Positions 34,572 through 43,190 of a stretch of DNA of 64,000 bases are shown here, one piece after another. Made by a program: the position numbers and the translations under genes. The stretch comes from DASYXZ01 sp035946625. Lineage in GTDB: Bacteria; Acidobacteriota; Terriglobia; UBA7540. The notes under the pieces were generated by a model that made no database searches, was not told the origin of the DNA, and saw only the letters and a list, made by a program, of their open reading frames with translations. The stretch lies in contig DASYZE010000054.1 in NCBI GenBank assembly GCA_035946625.1, forward strand, positions 1 through 64,000, given 5' to 3'. Numbering within the stretch: position 1 is the first letter of the stretch; each line of letters starts with the position of its first letter.

Positions 34572-35120
34572 ATGAGGGCTGGAAAAAAAGGAGGGGGGGC
34601 GCATGGTGCCCCACCTGCCACCTACCACTTGCCACCTACTTTTCGGACCGGCATCGGGAACGACATTCATCGCCTCGTGGCCGGGCGCAAACTTATTTTG
34701 GGCGGGGTTGAGATTCCGTTCGACAAGGGACCTGCAGGACATTCGGATGGCGACGCGCTCGCTCACGCTATTTGCGATGCTCTGCTGGGCGCGGCGGCAC
34801 TGGGCGATATTGGCCGGCACTTCCCTGATTCAAGTCCAAAATGGCGGAATGCGAGCAGCCTGCGATTCCTTGGTCATGTCAAAACCCTCCTGGACAAGAT
34901 AGGTTGCACCATCATTAATGTGGATGCGACCATCGGCCTCGAGCTGCCGAAACTCGCTCCGCACATTCCTCTGATGCGCAAGCGTGTTGCCGCCGCGCTT
35001 GGCATCAAGCCGAACCAAGTTAGCGTAAAAGCCAAAAGCGGAGAGGGCGTGGATGCGGTAGGCCGCGGCGAGGCGGTTCGGGCCGATGCAGTCGCATTGA
35101 TGATCACACCCAAATCATAA
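34572..35120 (+). CDS. ispF: 2-C-methyl-D-erythritol 2,4-cyclodiphosphate synthase
   Basis: 182 residues. The family core starts at GIGNDIHRL (metal ligands D, H), with LILGGVEIPFDKGPAGHSDGD, ALGDIGRHFPD and KAKSGEGVDAVGRGE. IspF cyclises CDP-ME-2P to MEcPP. The protein has about 25 extra N-terminal residues (MRAGKKGGGAHGAPPATYHL) encoded partly by a CCACCTGCCACCTACCACTT repeat; no ATG, GTG or TTG start lies nearer the core in this frame that I can see. AAAGG precedes the ATG. Confidence 0.93.
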   Translation: MRAGKKGGGAHGAPPATYHLPPTFRTGIGNDIHRLVAGRKLILGGVEIPFDKGPAGHSDGDALAHAICDALLGAAALGDIGRHFPDSSPKWRNASSLRFLGHVKTLLDKIGCTIINVDATIGLELPKLAPHIPLMRKRVAAALGIKPNQVSVKAKSGEGVDAVGRGEAVRADAVALMITPKS

Positions 35121-35146
35121 GGCAACAGGTGCGGCAGAGTCTGGGG

Positions 35147-35671
35147 ATGGTTCTCGAAACTAATCGGCTGCTGATCACCGCATGGGACCTGCAGGATTCG
35201 ATCGCCTTTCGTTCCATCTCCTCTGACCCGGACGTCATGAAGTATATCGGCAAGGGCGAACCATGGTCCGCCAAACAGACAGAGCAATTCGTGAAAGACC
35301 AGATCGAGAACTTCCATCGTTATGGATTCTGCCTGTGGAAGCTTGCTTATAAACCCGCGGGCGGCTTGATTGGATTTTGCGGGCTGCAACATCTAAGTAA
35401 AAGTGTGGAGATTGAGATCGGATGGTGGCTCGCGAAGGCATTTTGGGGCAAAGGACTGGCGACGGAGGCCTCGAGAACGGTGATTTCTTATGGGTTCGAA
35501 ACCATCGGGCTCCGCCGCATTGTAGCCATCGCCCAACCGGCAAATCTCGCTTCGATTCGAGTGATGGAAAAACTGGGAATGCGCCACGAGAAAAACACGG
35601 TGGACCGGCACGGAATATCCGTGGTTCTGTATTCGATTGAGAATTCGTCTCAGAAACAAACTGGTAATTGA
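35147..35671 (+). CDS. GNAT acetyltransferase (RimJ/RimL type)
   Basis: 174 residues from the ATG at 35147, which gives the family-typical start MVLETNRLLITAW; a GTG at 35129 with AAGG six bases upstream is the alternative. The acetyl-CoA loop is seen in GWWLAKAFWGKGLATEA and NLASIRVMEKLGM is the family helix. The RimJ/RimL branch acetylates protein N-termini or small amines. No substrate evidence. The end overlaps nothing; the glpD ATG follows 31 bases after the stop. Confidence 0.82.
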   Translation: MVLETNRLLITAWDLQDSIAFRSISSDPDVMKYIGKGEPWSAKQTEQFVKDQIENFHRYGFCLWKLAYKPAGGLIGFCGLQHLSKSVEIEIGWWLAKAFWGKGLATEASRTVISYGFETIGLRRIVAIAQPANLASIRVMEKLGMRHEKNTVDRHGISVVLYSIENSSQKQTGN

Positions 35672-35702
35672 TTTAGATTTTGCGTATTCGAATACTCTCC
35701 TA

Positions 35703-37331
35703 ATGACTCGGAATTTTGATTCGCTCGACAAAACCAAATTCGATCTCGCCGTTATTGGCGGCGGGATCAACGGCGCTGCCACGGCGCGCGACGCTGCCTT
35801 GCGCGGCCTGAAAGTGGTTCTGGTGGAAGGGCGCGATTTTGCCAGTGGCACCAGCAGCCGATCGTCCAAGCTAATCCACGGCGGGCTGCGCTATCTCGAG
35901 CAATTTGAATTCAAGCTGGTTCGCGAAGCGCGCACCGAGCGCCGTCTCCTGCTTAAATTGGCGCCCCACCTGGCACGCCCTGTGCCATTTCTGCTTCCCA
36001 TTTACGAAGGCGATCCATACTCTCCACTCAAAATCAGATTGGGGCTTTCCATCTACGACCTACTGGGCAATCTGGGCGGAAAGGACCGTCACCGCATGTT
36101 GACGCCCGCCGAGGCTATGCGCCGGATTCCTGCTTTGCGCGCGGAGGGCTTGCGCGCCGGAGCCGTTTACTTTGATTCGGAAACGGATGACGCCCGGCTG
36201 ACACTTGAAAACATAATCGATGCGGCGGACCATGGCGCCGTAGTCTTAAATTACACCGAAGTTCGCGGCTTTTCTGTTTCTTCCGGAGGCGCAGGAGTTG
36301 CGCCGCAAGTATTGACGGCGGAAGCGGAAGACGTGCTGAGCGGGCGCAGATGTGAAGTTGCGGCCCGCTATTGGGTGAACGCCACCGGGCCGTGGGTGGA
36401 TCAAATTCGCGCTTTGCTTCCCCGTTTTGACGGATCGAAAACCGTGCGCCTCACCAAGGGAACTCACATTATTATTCCACCCGTCTCAGGCCCTTTCGCC
36501 ATGTTTGCCGCCATCCTGCCGGGCAGCCGCATTTTTGTGATGGCTCCGTGGCACGGCTACGCCCTGATGGGAACCACCGACACGGATTTTGAGGGCGACC
36601 CCGCGAGCGTCCGCCCTGATCGGGCCGATATCGAGTACCTGCTGAGCGCGCTGAACCGCGTGCTACACACTCCACTGGTGAAGGATGACGTGGTGGGAAG
36701 TTTTGCCGGATTGCGTGCGCTTGCCGTCCAGCCGGGACGAAGTCCTTCTGAAAACACTCGCGAATATCGGTTTCATCGCGACCCGGGGGTGGGCAATTTC
36801 ATCACCGTTTGCGGGGGCAAACTCACCACCGCGCGCGCCTTGGGCGAAAAGTTGGTGGATGAAATTTTGGTCCAGCCTGGCATGCCCAAGGGGACTTCCA
36901 AGACGGCGCATCCATCAAGAGAAATTCCGCTGGCCGGCGGCCATACCGGCGTCTTCGATATTTTCTTGGATTATGCGTCCTGGGATGCGGTGCGAAAGTT
37001 CGGCATACCCCACCCGGTTGCCGAACGCATTGTGAACACTTACGGAAGCCGATGGAGCCAGGTGCTGGAACCGGTGCTCGCCGATCCTGCTTTGGCCGAG
37101 TTGTTACCGGGATCGCCTTCTTTGTTGGCGGCGGAGGTTGATTTTGCCATTCGCCATGAGATGGCCACCAGCGTCGAGGACGTCCTTTTGCGTCGCTCGG
37201 GTTTGAACTGGCTGGCAGCAAGCAAGCTGCGCGAAGCCGCGCCCATAGTGGCCGATGTTTGCGCCGCGCATTTTGGCTGGGGTCCGGAACGCCGACAGAC
37301 GGAGATTGAATCGTTCACACAAATACCTTAA
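35703..37331 (+). CDS. glpD: Glycerol-3-phosphate dehydrogenase (FAD, GlpD/GlpA type)
   Basis: 542 residues from the ATG at 35703. The FAD-binding motif is LAVIGGGINGAATARDAAL; other conserved parts are DFASGTSSRSSKLIHGGLRYLE, WVNATGPWVDQ, YALMGTTDTDFEGD and VCGGKLTTARAL. The enzyme oxidises sn-glycerol 3-phosphate to DHAP at the inner membrane, feeding quinones. The C-terminal DAO_C helical domain is complete. The next gene encodes a glycerophosphodiester phosphodiesterase, which generates the substrate, so the pair forms a phospholipid-glycerol salvage unit. Confidence 0.93.
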   Translation: MTRNFDSLDKTKFDLAVIGGGINGAATARDAALRGLKVVLVEGRDFASGTSSRSSKLIHGGLRYLEQFEFKLVREARTERRLLLKLAPHLARPVPFLLPIYEGDPYSPLKIRLGLSIYDLLGNLGGKDRHRMLTPAEAMRRIPALRAEGLRAGAVYFDSETDDARLTLENIIDAADHGAVVLNYTEVRGFSVSSGGAGVAPQVLTAEAEDVLSGRRCEVAARYWVNATGPWVDQIRALLPRFDGSKTVRLTKGTHIIIPPVSGPFAMFAAILPGSRIFVMAPWHGYALMGTTDTDFEGDPASVRPDRADIEYLLSALNRVLHTPLVKDDVVGSFAGLRALAVQPGRSPSENTREYRFHRDPGVGNFITVCGGKLTTARALGEKLVDEILVQPGMPKGTSKTAHPSREIPLAGGHTGVFDIFLDYASWDAVRKFGIPHPVAERIVNTYGSRWSQVLEPVLADPALAELLPGSPSLLAAEVDFAIRHEMATSVEDVLLRRSGLNWLAASKLREAAPIVADVCAAHFGWGPERRQTEIESFTQIP

Positions 37332-37414
37332 CTGGCGGAAAAATCCTGAGCCGAAAAAAGAAACTGGATTCAAATCCACTTTTCATACTTTTTATTCCAT
37401 AATTCTTTCTTGCC

Positions 37415-38194
37415 ATGGGTGTGTTAAATATCGGACATCGCGGCGCGGCCGGAGAAGCGCCCGAAAACACGATGATGTCATTCGATTTGGCCCTGCGCCG
37501 GGGCGCGGACGGAATCGAGTTGGACGTTCACCTCTCTTCCGACGGCGTGCCCGTGGTGATCCACGACCCGCGCCTGGAACGGACAACCTCCGGGGGCGGC
37601 CCTGTCTCCGCCTTGCCCGTTTCGGTCCTCCGGAGGCTGGACGCGGGATCGTGGTTTAACCGCCGCTATCCGGCCCGCGCCCGCCATCGATACGCGGGCC
37701 TTAAAATCCCGACCCTAAATGAAGTTTTAAAATGGGTCCACCGGCACAATTGCCTGGCCTTCATTGAAATCAAGCAGGGCGGTGCCAACTACCCGCGCAT
37801 CGAAGAAAAGGTGCTGGAAGAGATCTATGGCACTGGCGCTGCAACGTTGGCCACCGTTATTTCTTTCAGCCTGCCCACTCTGGAGCGAGTCCGCCAATTG
37901 GATTCTCGCATCGCCCTGGGTCTCGATTTCACCCGACCCGTGTTGGCGATACGGCGTGCCTGCTCCATTGGAGCGGCCAGCTTGCTTCCTCATTGGGCGC
38001 TTGCTACCCGAGGATTTATCGGGCGCGCCCATCGGGGCGGATTCCGCGTTATGGCGTGGGACGTCAATCCGCCGGTGTTGATGCGACGCAAAATTTTGGA
38101 CGGCGTGGACGGCATTATCACCAGCCATCCCGCCCGGCTTGCCGAGGTGCTTAGGAAGAATCCGCAGATTACGCAGATTTCGCAGATGTATTAA
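37415..38194 (+). CDS. Glycerophosphodiester phosphodiesterase (GDPD)
   Basis: 259 residues. GDPD/UgpQ motifs: IGHRGAAGEAPENT (catalytic His), GIELDVHLSSDGVPVVIHDPRLERTT, IKIPTL-type strand, CLAFIEIKQ. It hydrolyses glycerophosphodiesters to glycerol 3-phosphate plus alcohol in the cytosol (no signal peptide). The last dozen residues (KNPQITQISQMY) are encoded by the left arm of an inverted-repeat element (38158-38316), so the original C-terminus has been replaced. glpD is immediately upstream. Confidence 0.9.
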   Translation: MGVLNIGHRGAAGEAPENTMMSFDLALRRGADGIELDVHLSSDGVPVVIHDPRLERTTSGGGPVSALPVSVLRRLDAGSWFNRRYPARARHRYAGLKIPTLNEVLKWVHRHNCLAFIEIKQGGANYPRIEEKVLEEIYGTGAATLATVISFSLPTLERVRQLDSRIALGLDFTRPVLAIRRACSIGAASLLPHWALATRGFIGRAHRGGFRVMAWDVNPPVLMRRKILDGVDGIITSHPARLAEVLRKNPQITQISQMY

Positions 38195-38316
38195 AAAAAT
38201 AAGCGCGCAAGAAGCATGGCGCCTCCCCAGACAACATTGGGGACAAATGAATCCCTCTCTGTCGTCAGCAGTTTTTTCTTTTCCCTCTCTGCGTAATCTG
38301 TGTAATCTGTGGATTC
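38158..38316. repeat. MITE-like element with 29-bp inverted ends
   Basis: Left arm 38158-38186 and right arm 38288-38316 pair at 26 of 29 positions (arms contain GCAGATTACGCAGATT-type phrases). The 101-base centre encodes nothing. The left arm supplies the end and stop region of the GDPD gene; the right arm ends 16 bases before the acylphosphatase ATG. No transposase. It looks like a miniature mobile or recombination-prone element. Confidence 0.75.
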
Positions 38317-38332
38317 CTCCGAGCTGACAGCA

Positions 38333-38614
38333 ATGGACGTTGCCAGGACTTACGTGATTTCGGGAAGGGTTCAAGGGGTCGGATTCCGCTATTACGCCGA
38401 GCACGTCGCCCACCAGCTCGGGATCCGGGGATTTGTGAAAAATCTTTCCAGCGGCAGCGTGGAAGTTTACGCCATCGGCGAGGAGATGTCCCTTGAAGAA
38501 TTCAAACGCCACTTGGCCGAGGGCCCTCGCAGCGCCCGCGTGACCGGCATCGAAGAATCGGAAGAAACGGTGAGCCCAGAATACAGCAGGTTCAGGATTG
38601 AGGACGGATGGTGA
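38333..38614 (+). CDS. acyP: Acylphosphatase
   Basis: 93 residues. The acylphosphatase signature is SGRVQGVGFRYYAEHVAHQLG (Arg in GVGFR) and GFVKNLSSGSVEVYAIGE (catalytic Asn). It hydrolyses acyl phosphates such as carbamoyl phosphate or 1,3-bisphosphoglycerate. The ATG at 38333 is taken; upstream codons come from the repeat. Length is standard. Confidence 0.92.
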   Translation: MDVARTYVISGRVQGVGFRYYAEHVAHQLGIRGFVKNLSSGSVEVYAIGEEMSLEEFKRHLAEGPRSARVTGIEESEETVSPEYSRFRIEDGW

Positions 38615-38813
38615 GGAAGAATTGAGTGATTTCTGATGGGTGATTGGTGATTTTGCGATTGTGATGGCAAGAGATGGAAAACACGGGCAGGCAAACATCC
38701 CGCCTTGCCACGAGTTTCAAGTTCCCAATTTCGATTTTCGAGTTTCGAATTTCCAGATTCAAGTTTCCAAATTCGAATTTCCGCCGCACAACGGCGAAGC
38801 GCCGGGAGGCTTC

Positions 38814-39329
38814 ATGGAAGATTTGAAAAAGCTGATCAGGGAAATATCTGATTATCCCAAACCGGGAATTCTTTTTTATGACATCACTACACTGCTCAAG
38901 AACCCCCTCGGCCTGCACCGCGCCGTGGATTCGCTTTCCGACCACTACGTGGGCCGCACGATCGATCAAGTGGTGGGCATCGAAGCGCGCGGATTTATTT
39001 TCGCGCCCATGGTCGCTTACCGGTTGAACGCCGGCTTCGTCCCGGTCCGTAAGCCCAGAAAACTCCCCGCCCAAACCGCGCGCGCTACCTACAAGCTCGA
39101 ATACGGTGAGGACTCCCTGGAAATTCACCAAGACGCCATTCGTAAGGGCGACGCAGTTCTGATCATCGACGATTTGCTGGCCACCGGGGGAACCGCCGCC
39201 GCGGTCGCCGGACTGATCGAATCCCTGGGCGGGCATGTGGCCGGCATGGGGTTCTTAATCGAGTTGGACTTCCTCAAAGGCCGCGAGAAAATCTCCGGGT
39301 ACGATGTTCATTCAGTGCTGAAATATTAA
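38814..39329 (+). CDS. apt: Adenine phosphoribosyltransferase
   Basis: 171 residues from the ATG at 38814, with GGGAGG five bases upstream; the longer open frame before it translates a degenerate repeat and is not coding. Apt features are PGILFYDITTLL, GIEARGFIF, the PRPP-binding motif VLIIDDLLATGGTAAA. It salvages adenine to AMP. Length is standard for Apt. It is the last gene of the rightward block. Confidence 0.95.
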   Translation: MEDLKKLIREISDYPKPGILFYDITTLLKNPLGLHRAVDSLSDHYVGRTIDQVVGIEARGFIFAPMVAYRLNAGFVPVRKPRKLPAQTARATYKLEYGEDSLEIHQDAIRKGDAVLIIDDLLATGGTAAAVAGLIESLGGHVAGMGFLIELDFLKGREKISGYDVHSVLKY

Positions 39330-39476
39330 AGTGAGGTTGGGATTTAAATGGAATATTTTATCTGAGAATCGTATTTCAGGATTGATGATGGAAATTTAAA
39401 TTAAGAATTACGAACTCGAATACGGTTGAAATCATCCAGGCTTTATCACATTCGCCTTTTGATTTTGAAAATTACT

Positions 39477-40148
39477 TTATTGCCCCGCTCCTCCCGCATG
39501 CGGGGCCGGTTCCAGGGTTTTTAAGATGCTCTCCAGGAAAAACTCTTCCGGCATGGAACCTTCGATGAAAGCCGATTCATTGATCACGGTTCTGGGCACG
39601 GCGTAGACGCTGTATTTCTGCGCCAGGTCCGGAAATTCAGTTGACTCGATGCAATCGGCTTTGATGAATTCGTTTTCCATAGCAAACTGTTGTGCCAGGC
39701 GCACGGCCCGCGGGCAGTGCGGTCAGGTGGGGGTGACGAAAACTTCCAGGTGCAAGGGCCGGGTGATGGCCTTTAATTTTTCTTTGGTATCGTCCGCCAG
39801 GCCCGACTCGCCCTGCGAGACGCTCAGGATGGCGTCGAGTAAATTTGAAAACTCGTAGCCCGCCGGCAACCCATAAAAACGAATGCCGTAATCCTTCCCG
39901 TTGCGAACCACGGTGGCGGGGACTTTATCCACGGCGTATTCAAAAACCTTTTCTTTGTCGATCAAGAAATTGAAAACCTGGAGGGAAAGTTTCTCTGAAG
40001 TCGCCGCAACTTCTTCCAGCAATTGTCTGGCCTCGCGGCCATATTCAAGGTTCAGCTCCTGGGTGAAGTGAACGAGCTCTACCGGATTTACCAATTGCTC
40101 AAACCTTTTCTTTATTTCAACAATATCGTCCTCGGAAAGGAGCGGCAT
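39477..40148 (-). CDS. Protein disulfide oxidoreductase (PDO-type), probable selenoprotein with UGA at active site
   Basis: One frame of 224 codons interrupted only by a UGA at 39725-39723. Read through, it gives a 223-residue protein with two thioredoxin-fold units, the size of archaeal-type PDO (about 226). The second unit reads EVFVTPT-UGA-PHCPRAVRLAQQFAMEN, so UGA stands exactly where the first cysteine of CPYC occurs in PDO. In the first unit the CxxC is lost (TQELNLEYGREAR). Conserved context continues on both sides (YGIRFYGLPAGYEF before, YSVYAVPRTVIN after), arguing against a dead gene. AAGGA is six bases before the ATG at 40148. Hairpins follow the UGA immediately (candidate bSECIS). 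The Sec machinery is not in the window. Confidence 0.8.
39689..39725 (-). promoter_or_regulatory. UGA codon and candidate bSECIS hairpin
   Basis: After the UGA (39725-39723) the mRNA can form a stem UGCC-CGC/GCG-GGCA with a three-base bulge and a loop GGGCCGU starting 14 bases after the UGA. A smaller stem GUGC/GCAC with loop GCCUG starts at base 19. Both have G at the loop start as bacterial SECIS elements do. Which, if either, binds SelB needs folding and covariation. Confidence 0.4.
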
Positions 40149-40286
40149 TTTACATCCTTCCTGAGCTGGCTCTTCTGGCTCGGCTCAGTTCTATCCTATT
40201 ATGTCAGGTTGCGCCGGAAGGGCACACTTCATTTAGATGCGCCATCGGCAACTGGGGTTCGAGATCAACAGGGCCCGCCCGCCTTT

Positions 40287-40313
40287 GTTAACATTCGGAG
40301 CGGAGGTTGCGTC
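40287..40313 (+). promoter_or_regulatory. ECF-type promoter candidate
   Basis: GTTAAC, 17 bases, CGTCTT resembles the AAC / CGTC pattern of ECF-sigma-dependent promoters and lies 24 bases before the ECF sigma gene at 40337, so autoregulation is plausible. Confidence 0.35.
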
Positions 40314-40336
40314 TTATAGCTTGATGAGATCGAAAT

Positions 40337-40978
40337 ATGGCGCTTGCAAAAACCTGCGAGATTGAGTGGAAGACGACCAGGTTGAAAAATCTGACCGATG
40401 TGGCCGGGATTGACTTTGGCGGCTCCATCAATGAAAGTCGCTCCGCGGCGGCACCGCCCGTGATTGAAATCTCCGAGGATGTCCGGCTGGTGAACGCGGC
40501 TCGCGACGGCAATCGCACCGCGTTTGGCGAGCTCTATGCCAGGTACGCGCGCGTGGTGCACGGAATCCTGCTCGCACGGGTCCCTCCAGATGAAGTCGAC
40601 GATATTGTGCACGACGTCTTCCTTCACGCCATGCGCAAGCTGGGTTCATTGCGCGATGGCGCAGCCTTCGCGGGATGGCTGGCGGCCATTGCGCGCCACC
40701 GCGCCGCTGATTTCCATCGCCGCTCGCGAGAGCACGTGGAATTGCCGGAAGACCTTGCGGAAACCCGCGCGACGCACCCGGAGCCGCATTCGATCCTGGC
40801 TATGATTCGCGCCCTCCCCGATGCCTACAGCGAAACGCTCATCTTGCGTCTGGTGGAAGGATTAACCGGCCCCGAGATTGCCGCGCGCACAGGCCTGACG
40901 CCCGGCTCGGTGCGCGTGAACTTGCACCGCGGGCTGGAACAGCTCCGCGCAAGGCTTGGGCAAAGTGAAAAATCATGA
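40337..40978 (+). CDS. ECF-family RNA polymerase sigma factor
   Basis: 213 residues. Sigma-70 region 2 (DGNRTAFGELYARYARVVHG ... EVDDIVHDVFLHAMRKL, AGWLAAIARHRAADFHRR) and region 4 (LPDAYSETLILRLVEGLTGPEIAARTGLTPGSVRVNLHRGLEQLR) are both present and no other domain is. Region 1.1 is absent, as in ECF factors. About 45 residues precede region 2, which may indicate a later start. The stop overlaps the ATG of the following FecR-type gene by four bases. Confidence 0.85.
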   Translation: MALAKTCEIEWKTTRLKNLTDVAGIDFGGSINESRSAAAPPVIEISEDVRLVNAARDGNRTAFGELYARYARVVHGILLARVPPDEVDDIVHDVFLHAMRKLGSLRDGAAFAGWLAAIARHRAADFHRRSREHVELPEDLAETRATHPEPHSILAMIRALPDAYSETLILRLVEGLTGPEIAARTGLTPGSVRVNLHRGLEQLRARLGQSEKS

Positions 40979-42030
40979 ACGAGAAGCAGAAATCAAAAGA
41001 CGACTATTTGTGGGATGGTTCGGGCGAGCCCGATGCGGAGATTCAACGGCTCGAGTCTGCCCTCGCGCACTTTCGCCATGATTCTGAACTTCACCCTGAA
41101 CCAATTTGGACTGAAATCACGAGCCTTGCCCATCGAGCCGGATGGAGAGCGCGGCTTACTTTTCCAAGGCTGGCGCCCGCTCTGGCCGTTGCCGCGATGG
41201 TTTTGGCCGCAGTGTTGTTCTTGAATCGTCCAGAAGCACTCCCACCCGTGGGCTCTTCAATCGCTTCGTGGGAAGTTTCGCGATTGGCGGGCGCACCGCT
41301 CATCGGATCAAATCGCATCGAAGAAAGCGGGCGGCTCGCGGTGGGGCAGTTGCTCGAAACCGACGCTTCTTCCCGAGCCAACATCACTGTGGGTAAAATC
41401 GGGGAAGTGGAGGTTGATCCCCTCTCGCGGGTGCGACTGCTACAAGCGCGGTCCACTGAAAATCGTCTGGCCCTCGATCGCGGCACCATCCATGCCTTCA
41501 TCTCCGCTCCGCCCCGCCTGTTCTTCGTGGACACGCCTTCCGCCATCGCAGTGGACCTCGGCTGCGCTTACACGTTGCACGTGGACGATCAAGGCGTGGG
41601 ATTATTGCGCGTCACTTTCGGCTGGGTGGAGTTTGAGACCCACGGCCAGCAGTCGCTTATTCCCTCCGGCGCGGCCGCCATCACCAAACCCGGCCTGGGC
41701 CCGGGTACGCCTTTTTTTGAGGATGCTCCCGACGCGCTAAAAACTTCGCTGGAGAAGTTGGACTTCGAGAAACTTGGGCCGCAAGACCGCGCCCAGGCGC
41801 TGCACACCGTTCTGATGGAATCACGTAAGCGCGATGGCTTCACTTTGCTCAATCTTCTTCGGGAGTATCACGGGATGAGCAAATCCGAGCGTACCCTTAT
41901 TTACGACCGTCTGGCTGCGCTCATTCCGCCGCCCCCCGGCGTCTCTCGCGCCGCGGTTGTTCGTGGGAACAATTACATGGTGGGACTCTGGTGGGATTTG
42001 ATGGGCGTGGGGCACCCCAAGAAAAAGTAG
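40975..42030 (+). CDS. FecR-domain membrane protein, probable anti-sigma or sensor
   Basis: 351 residues. A cytoplasmic N-terminus, one transmembrane helix (LAPALAVAAMVLAAVLFLN, about 62-80), then a periplasmic FecR beta domain (ITVGKIGEVEVDPLSRVRLL, VDTPSAIAVDLGCAYTLHV, VTFGWVEFE) and a helical C-terminal part. It overlaps the ECF gene by four bases, so it likely binds and regulates that sigma factor in response to an envelope signal. The classical anti-sigma zinc motif HxxxCxxC is absent. Confidence 0.75.
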   Translation: MNEKQKSKDDYLWDGSGEPDAEIQRLESALAHFRHDSELHPEPIWTEITSLAHRAGWRARLTFPRLAPALAVAAMVLAAVLFLNRPEALPPVGSSIASWEVSRLAGAPLIGSNRIEESGRLAVGQLLETDASSRANITVGKIGEVEVDPLSRVRLLQARSTENRLALDRGTIHAFISAPPRLFFVDTPSAIAVDLGCAYTLHVDDQGVGLLRVTFGWVEFETHGQQSLIPSGAAAITKPGLGPGTPFFEDAPDALKTSLEKLDFEKLGPQDRAQALHTVLMESRKRDGFTLLNLLREYHGMSKSERTLIYDRLAALIPPPPGVSRAAVVRGNNYMVGLWWDLMGVGHPKKK

Positions 42031-42271
42031 GCAGTATGCAGTAGACAGAAGGCAGGAGTTTGTTGTCCGGGGTCCGGAGTCCGTTGTCAGTTCGTGCTGG
42101 TGCAATGCGGGCTGTGTTTTTTCCCATGCGTTTAATCTTTCAATGTTCTGCTCTCACTCCTCTCCATTTGATGCGGATTTTACCAGCACGGGCAACACCC
42201 CTGTTAACGATTCGCGTTTGCCGCACGTCTTGTTGAGTGTTAGTGCGAAATTCAATCTGGAGGACATTTAA

Positions 42272-42985
42272 GTGAAACTCAGAAACAAAGCAATGTTGGG
42301 AGTTTTGGTTTTAGTATTTTTGTGCGCGTTGCCGCAGATAGTCGTGGCCGGTCCGCCTTTGATTTGCCACGCCATCGACATCGGACAGGCAAAATCATTG
42401 CCGTGGAGCAGCAATGGCTGGAACCTTTCCGGCCAGGAGACTTACGATATCAGCCGGTTGGTGGACAACACGATGGCGTTACTCACTCCGACCACGCCCG
42501 TTCTGGTAAGAATAGAAACTCTTCGCCGCGCCACGCTCTACACGCAGAAGGATCCCATGGTGGCAAAGCAACTGTTCATGCGCCTGAGGCTGCGGGCCCT
42601 TACCGCCGACGGAAAGAGTCAAGAGGATGCGCTGGCTCAATTTGATTATGGCTACTTGGTGGAAACTTTTAAGGAAGCCAGATGGATCCCCGGAAGGCAA
42701 AATTCCGAGAGTGGGAACCTTTCGGCTCTCGTCGCGAGTGTGGACGGCTACAGCATGATCGTGAAGGCCATCAAGCTACGTAGAGGCGACCCGCAGATGG
42801 AATTTGCGGCAGCGCTCATCACTCTGGGTGGATCGAATTACCCAGGGCATCAGGAGCATCTGCAAAAAGCGTTGGATGGCGCCAGCGCCGACCCGTTGTT
42901 GGCCAAGAATCTTTCCACCCACTTCATCGGCCAGAAGACCGAAACCATAGCGGAAATGTTCAAGAAGCGTCAAGCGGAAAAATAA
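42272..42985 (+). CDS. Secreted protein of unknown function
   Basis: 237 residues starting at GTG 42272, with GGAGGA about eight bases upstream. Signal peptide KAMLGVLVLVFLCALPQIVVAG. The mature part has one cysteine (LICHAIDIG), an alpha-helical body with TPTTPVLVRIETLRRATLYT and DPMVAKQLFMRLRLRA. No family recognised. It lies downstream of the ECF/FecR pair but 241 bases away, so it is not clearly in that operon. Confidence 0.55.
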   Translation: MKLRNKAMLGVLVLVFLCALPQIVVAGPPLICHAIDIGQAKSLPWSSNGWNLSGQETYDISRLVDNTMALLTPTTPVLVRIETLRRATLYTQKDPMVAKQLFMRLRLRALTADGKSQEDALAQFDYGYLVETFKEARWIPGRQNSESGNLSALVASVDGYSMIVKAIKLRRGDPQMEFAAALITLGGSNYPGHQEHLQKALDGASADPLLAKNLSTHFIGQKTETIAEMFKKRQAEK

Positions 42986-43190
42986 GAGTGACCAAATTAG
43001 CCTCTCGAAGATTCTGATTAATGGCCTTGGCTTCGTGGCTGGCACTTTGTCGAGGAGTTCCAGCCGCGCGATATCATCCGCTGAATCAGGAGAACTCGAG
43101 AAGGTCAGCCCTTCAACCTCGGGGGCCAGTTAGGGCGATTCCACGGAGAGTAATCCTGCCCGTACGCCGTCGTCGAAGCGCAGTGAATAA

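Noticed and set aside
38640..38813. N-terminal extension of apt by 58 codons
   Set aside because: The extension translates a degenerate short-period repeat, and the ATG at 38814 has a good ribosome site and gives standard Apt length.
39477..39704. Separate small thioredoxin gene starting at GTG 39704
   Set aside because: The GTG is simply the Val codon in PHCPRAV of the same frame, there is no ribosome site, and the N-terminal strand of the fold is before the UGA. One selenoprotein gene fits better.
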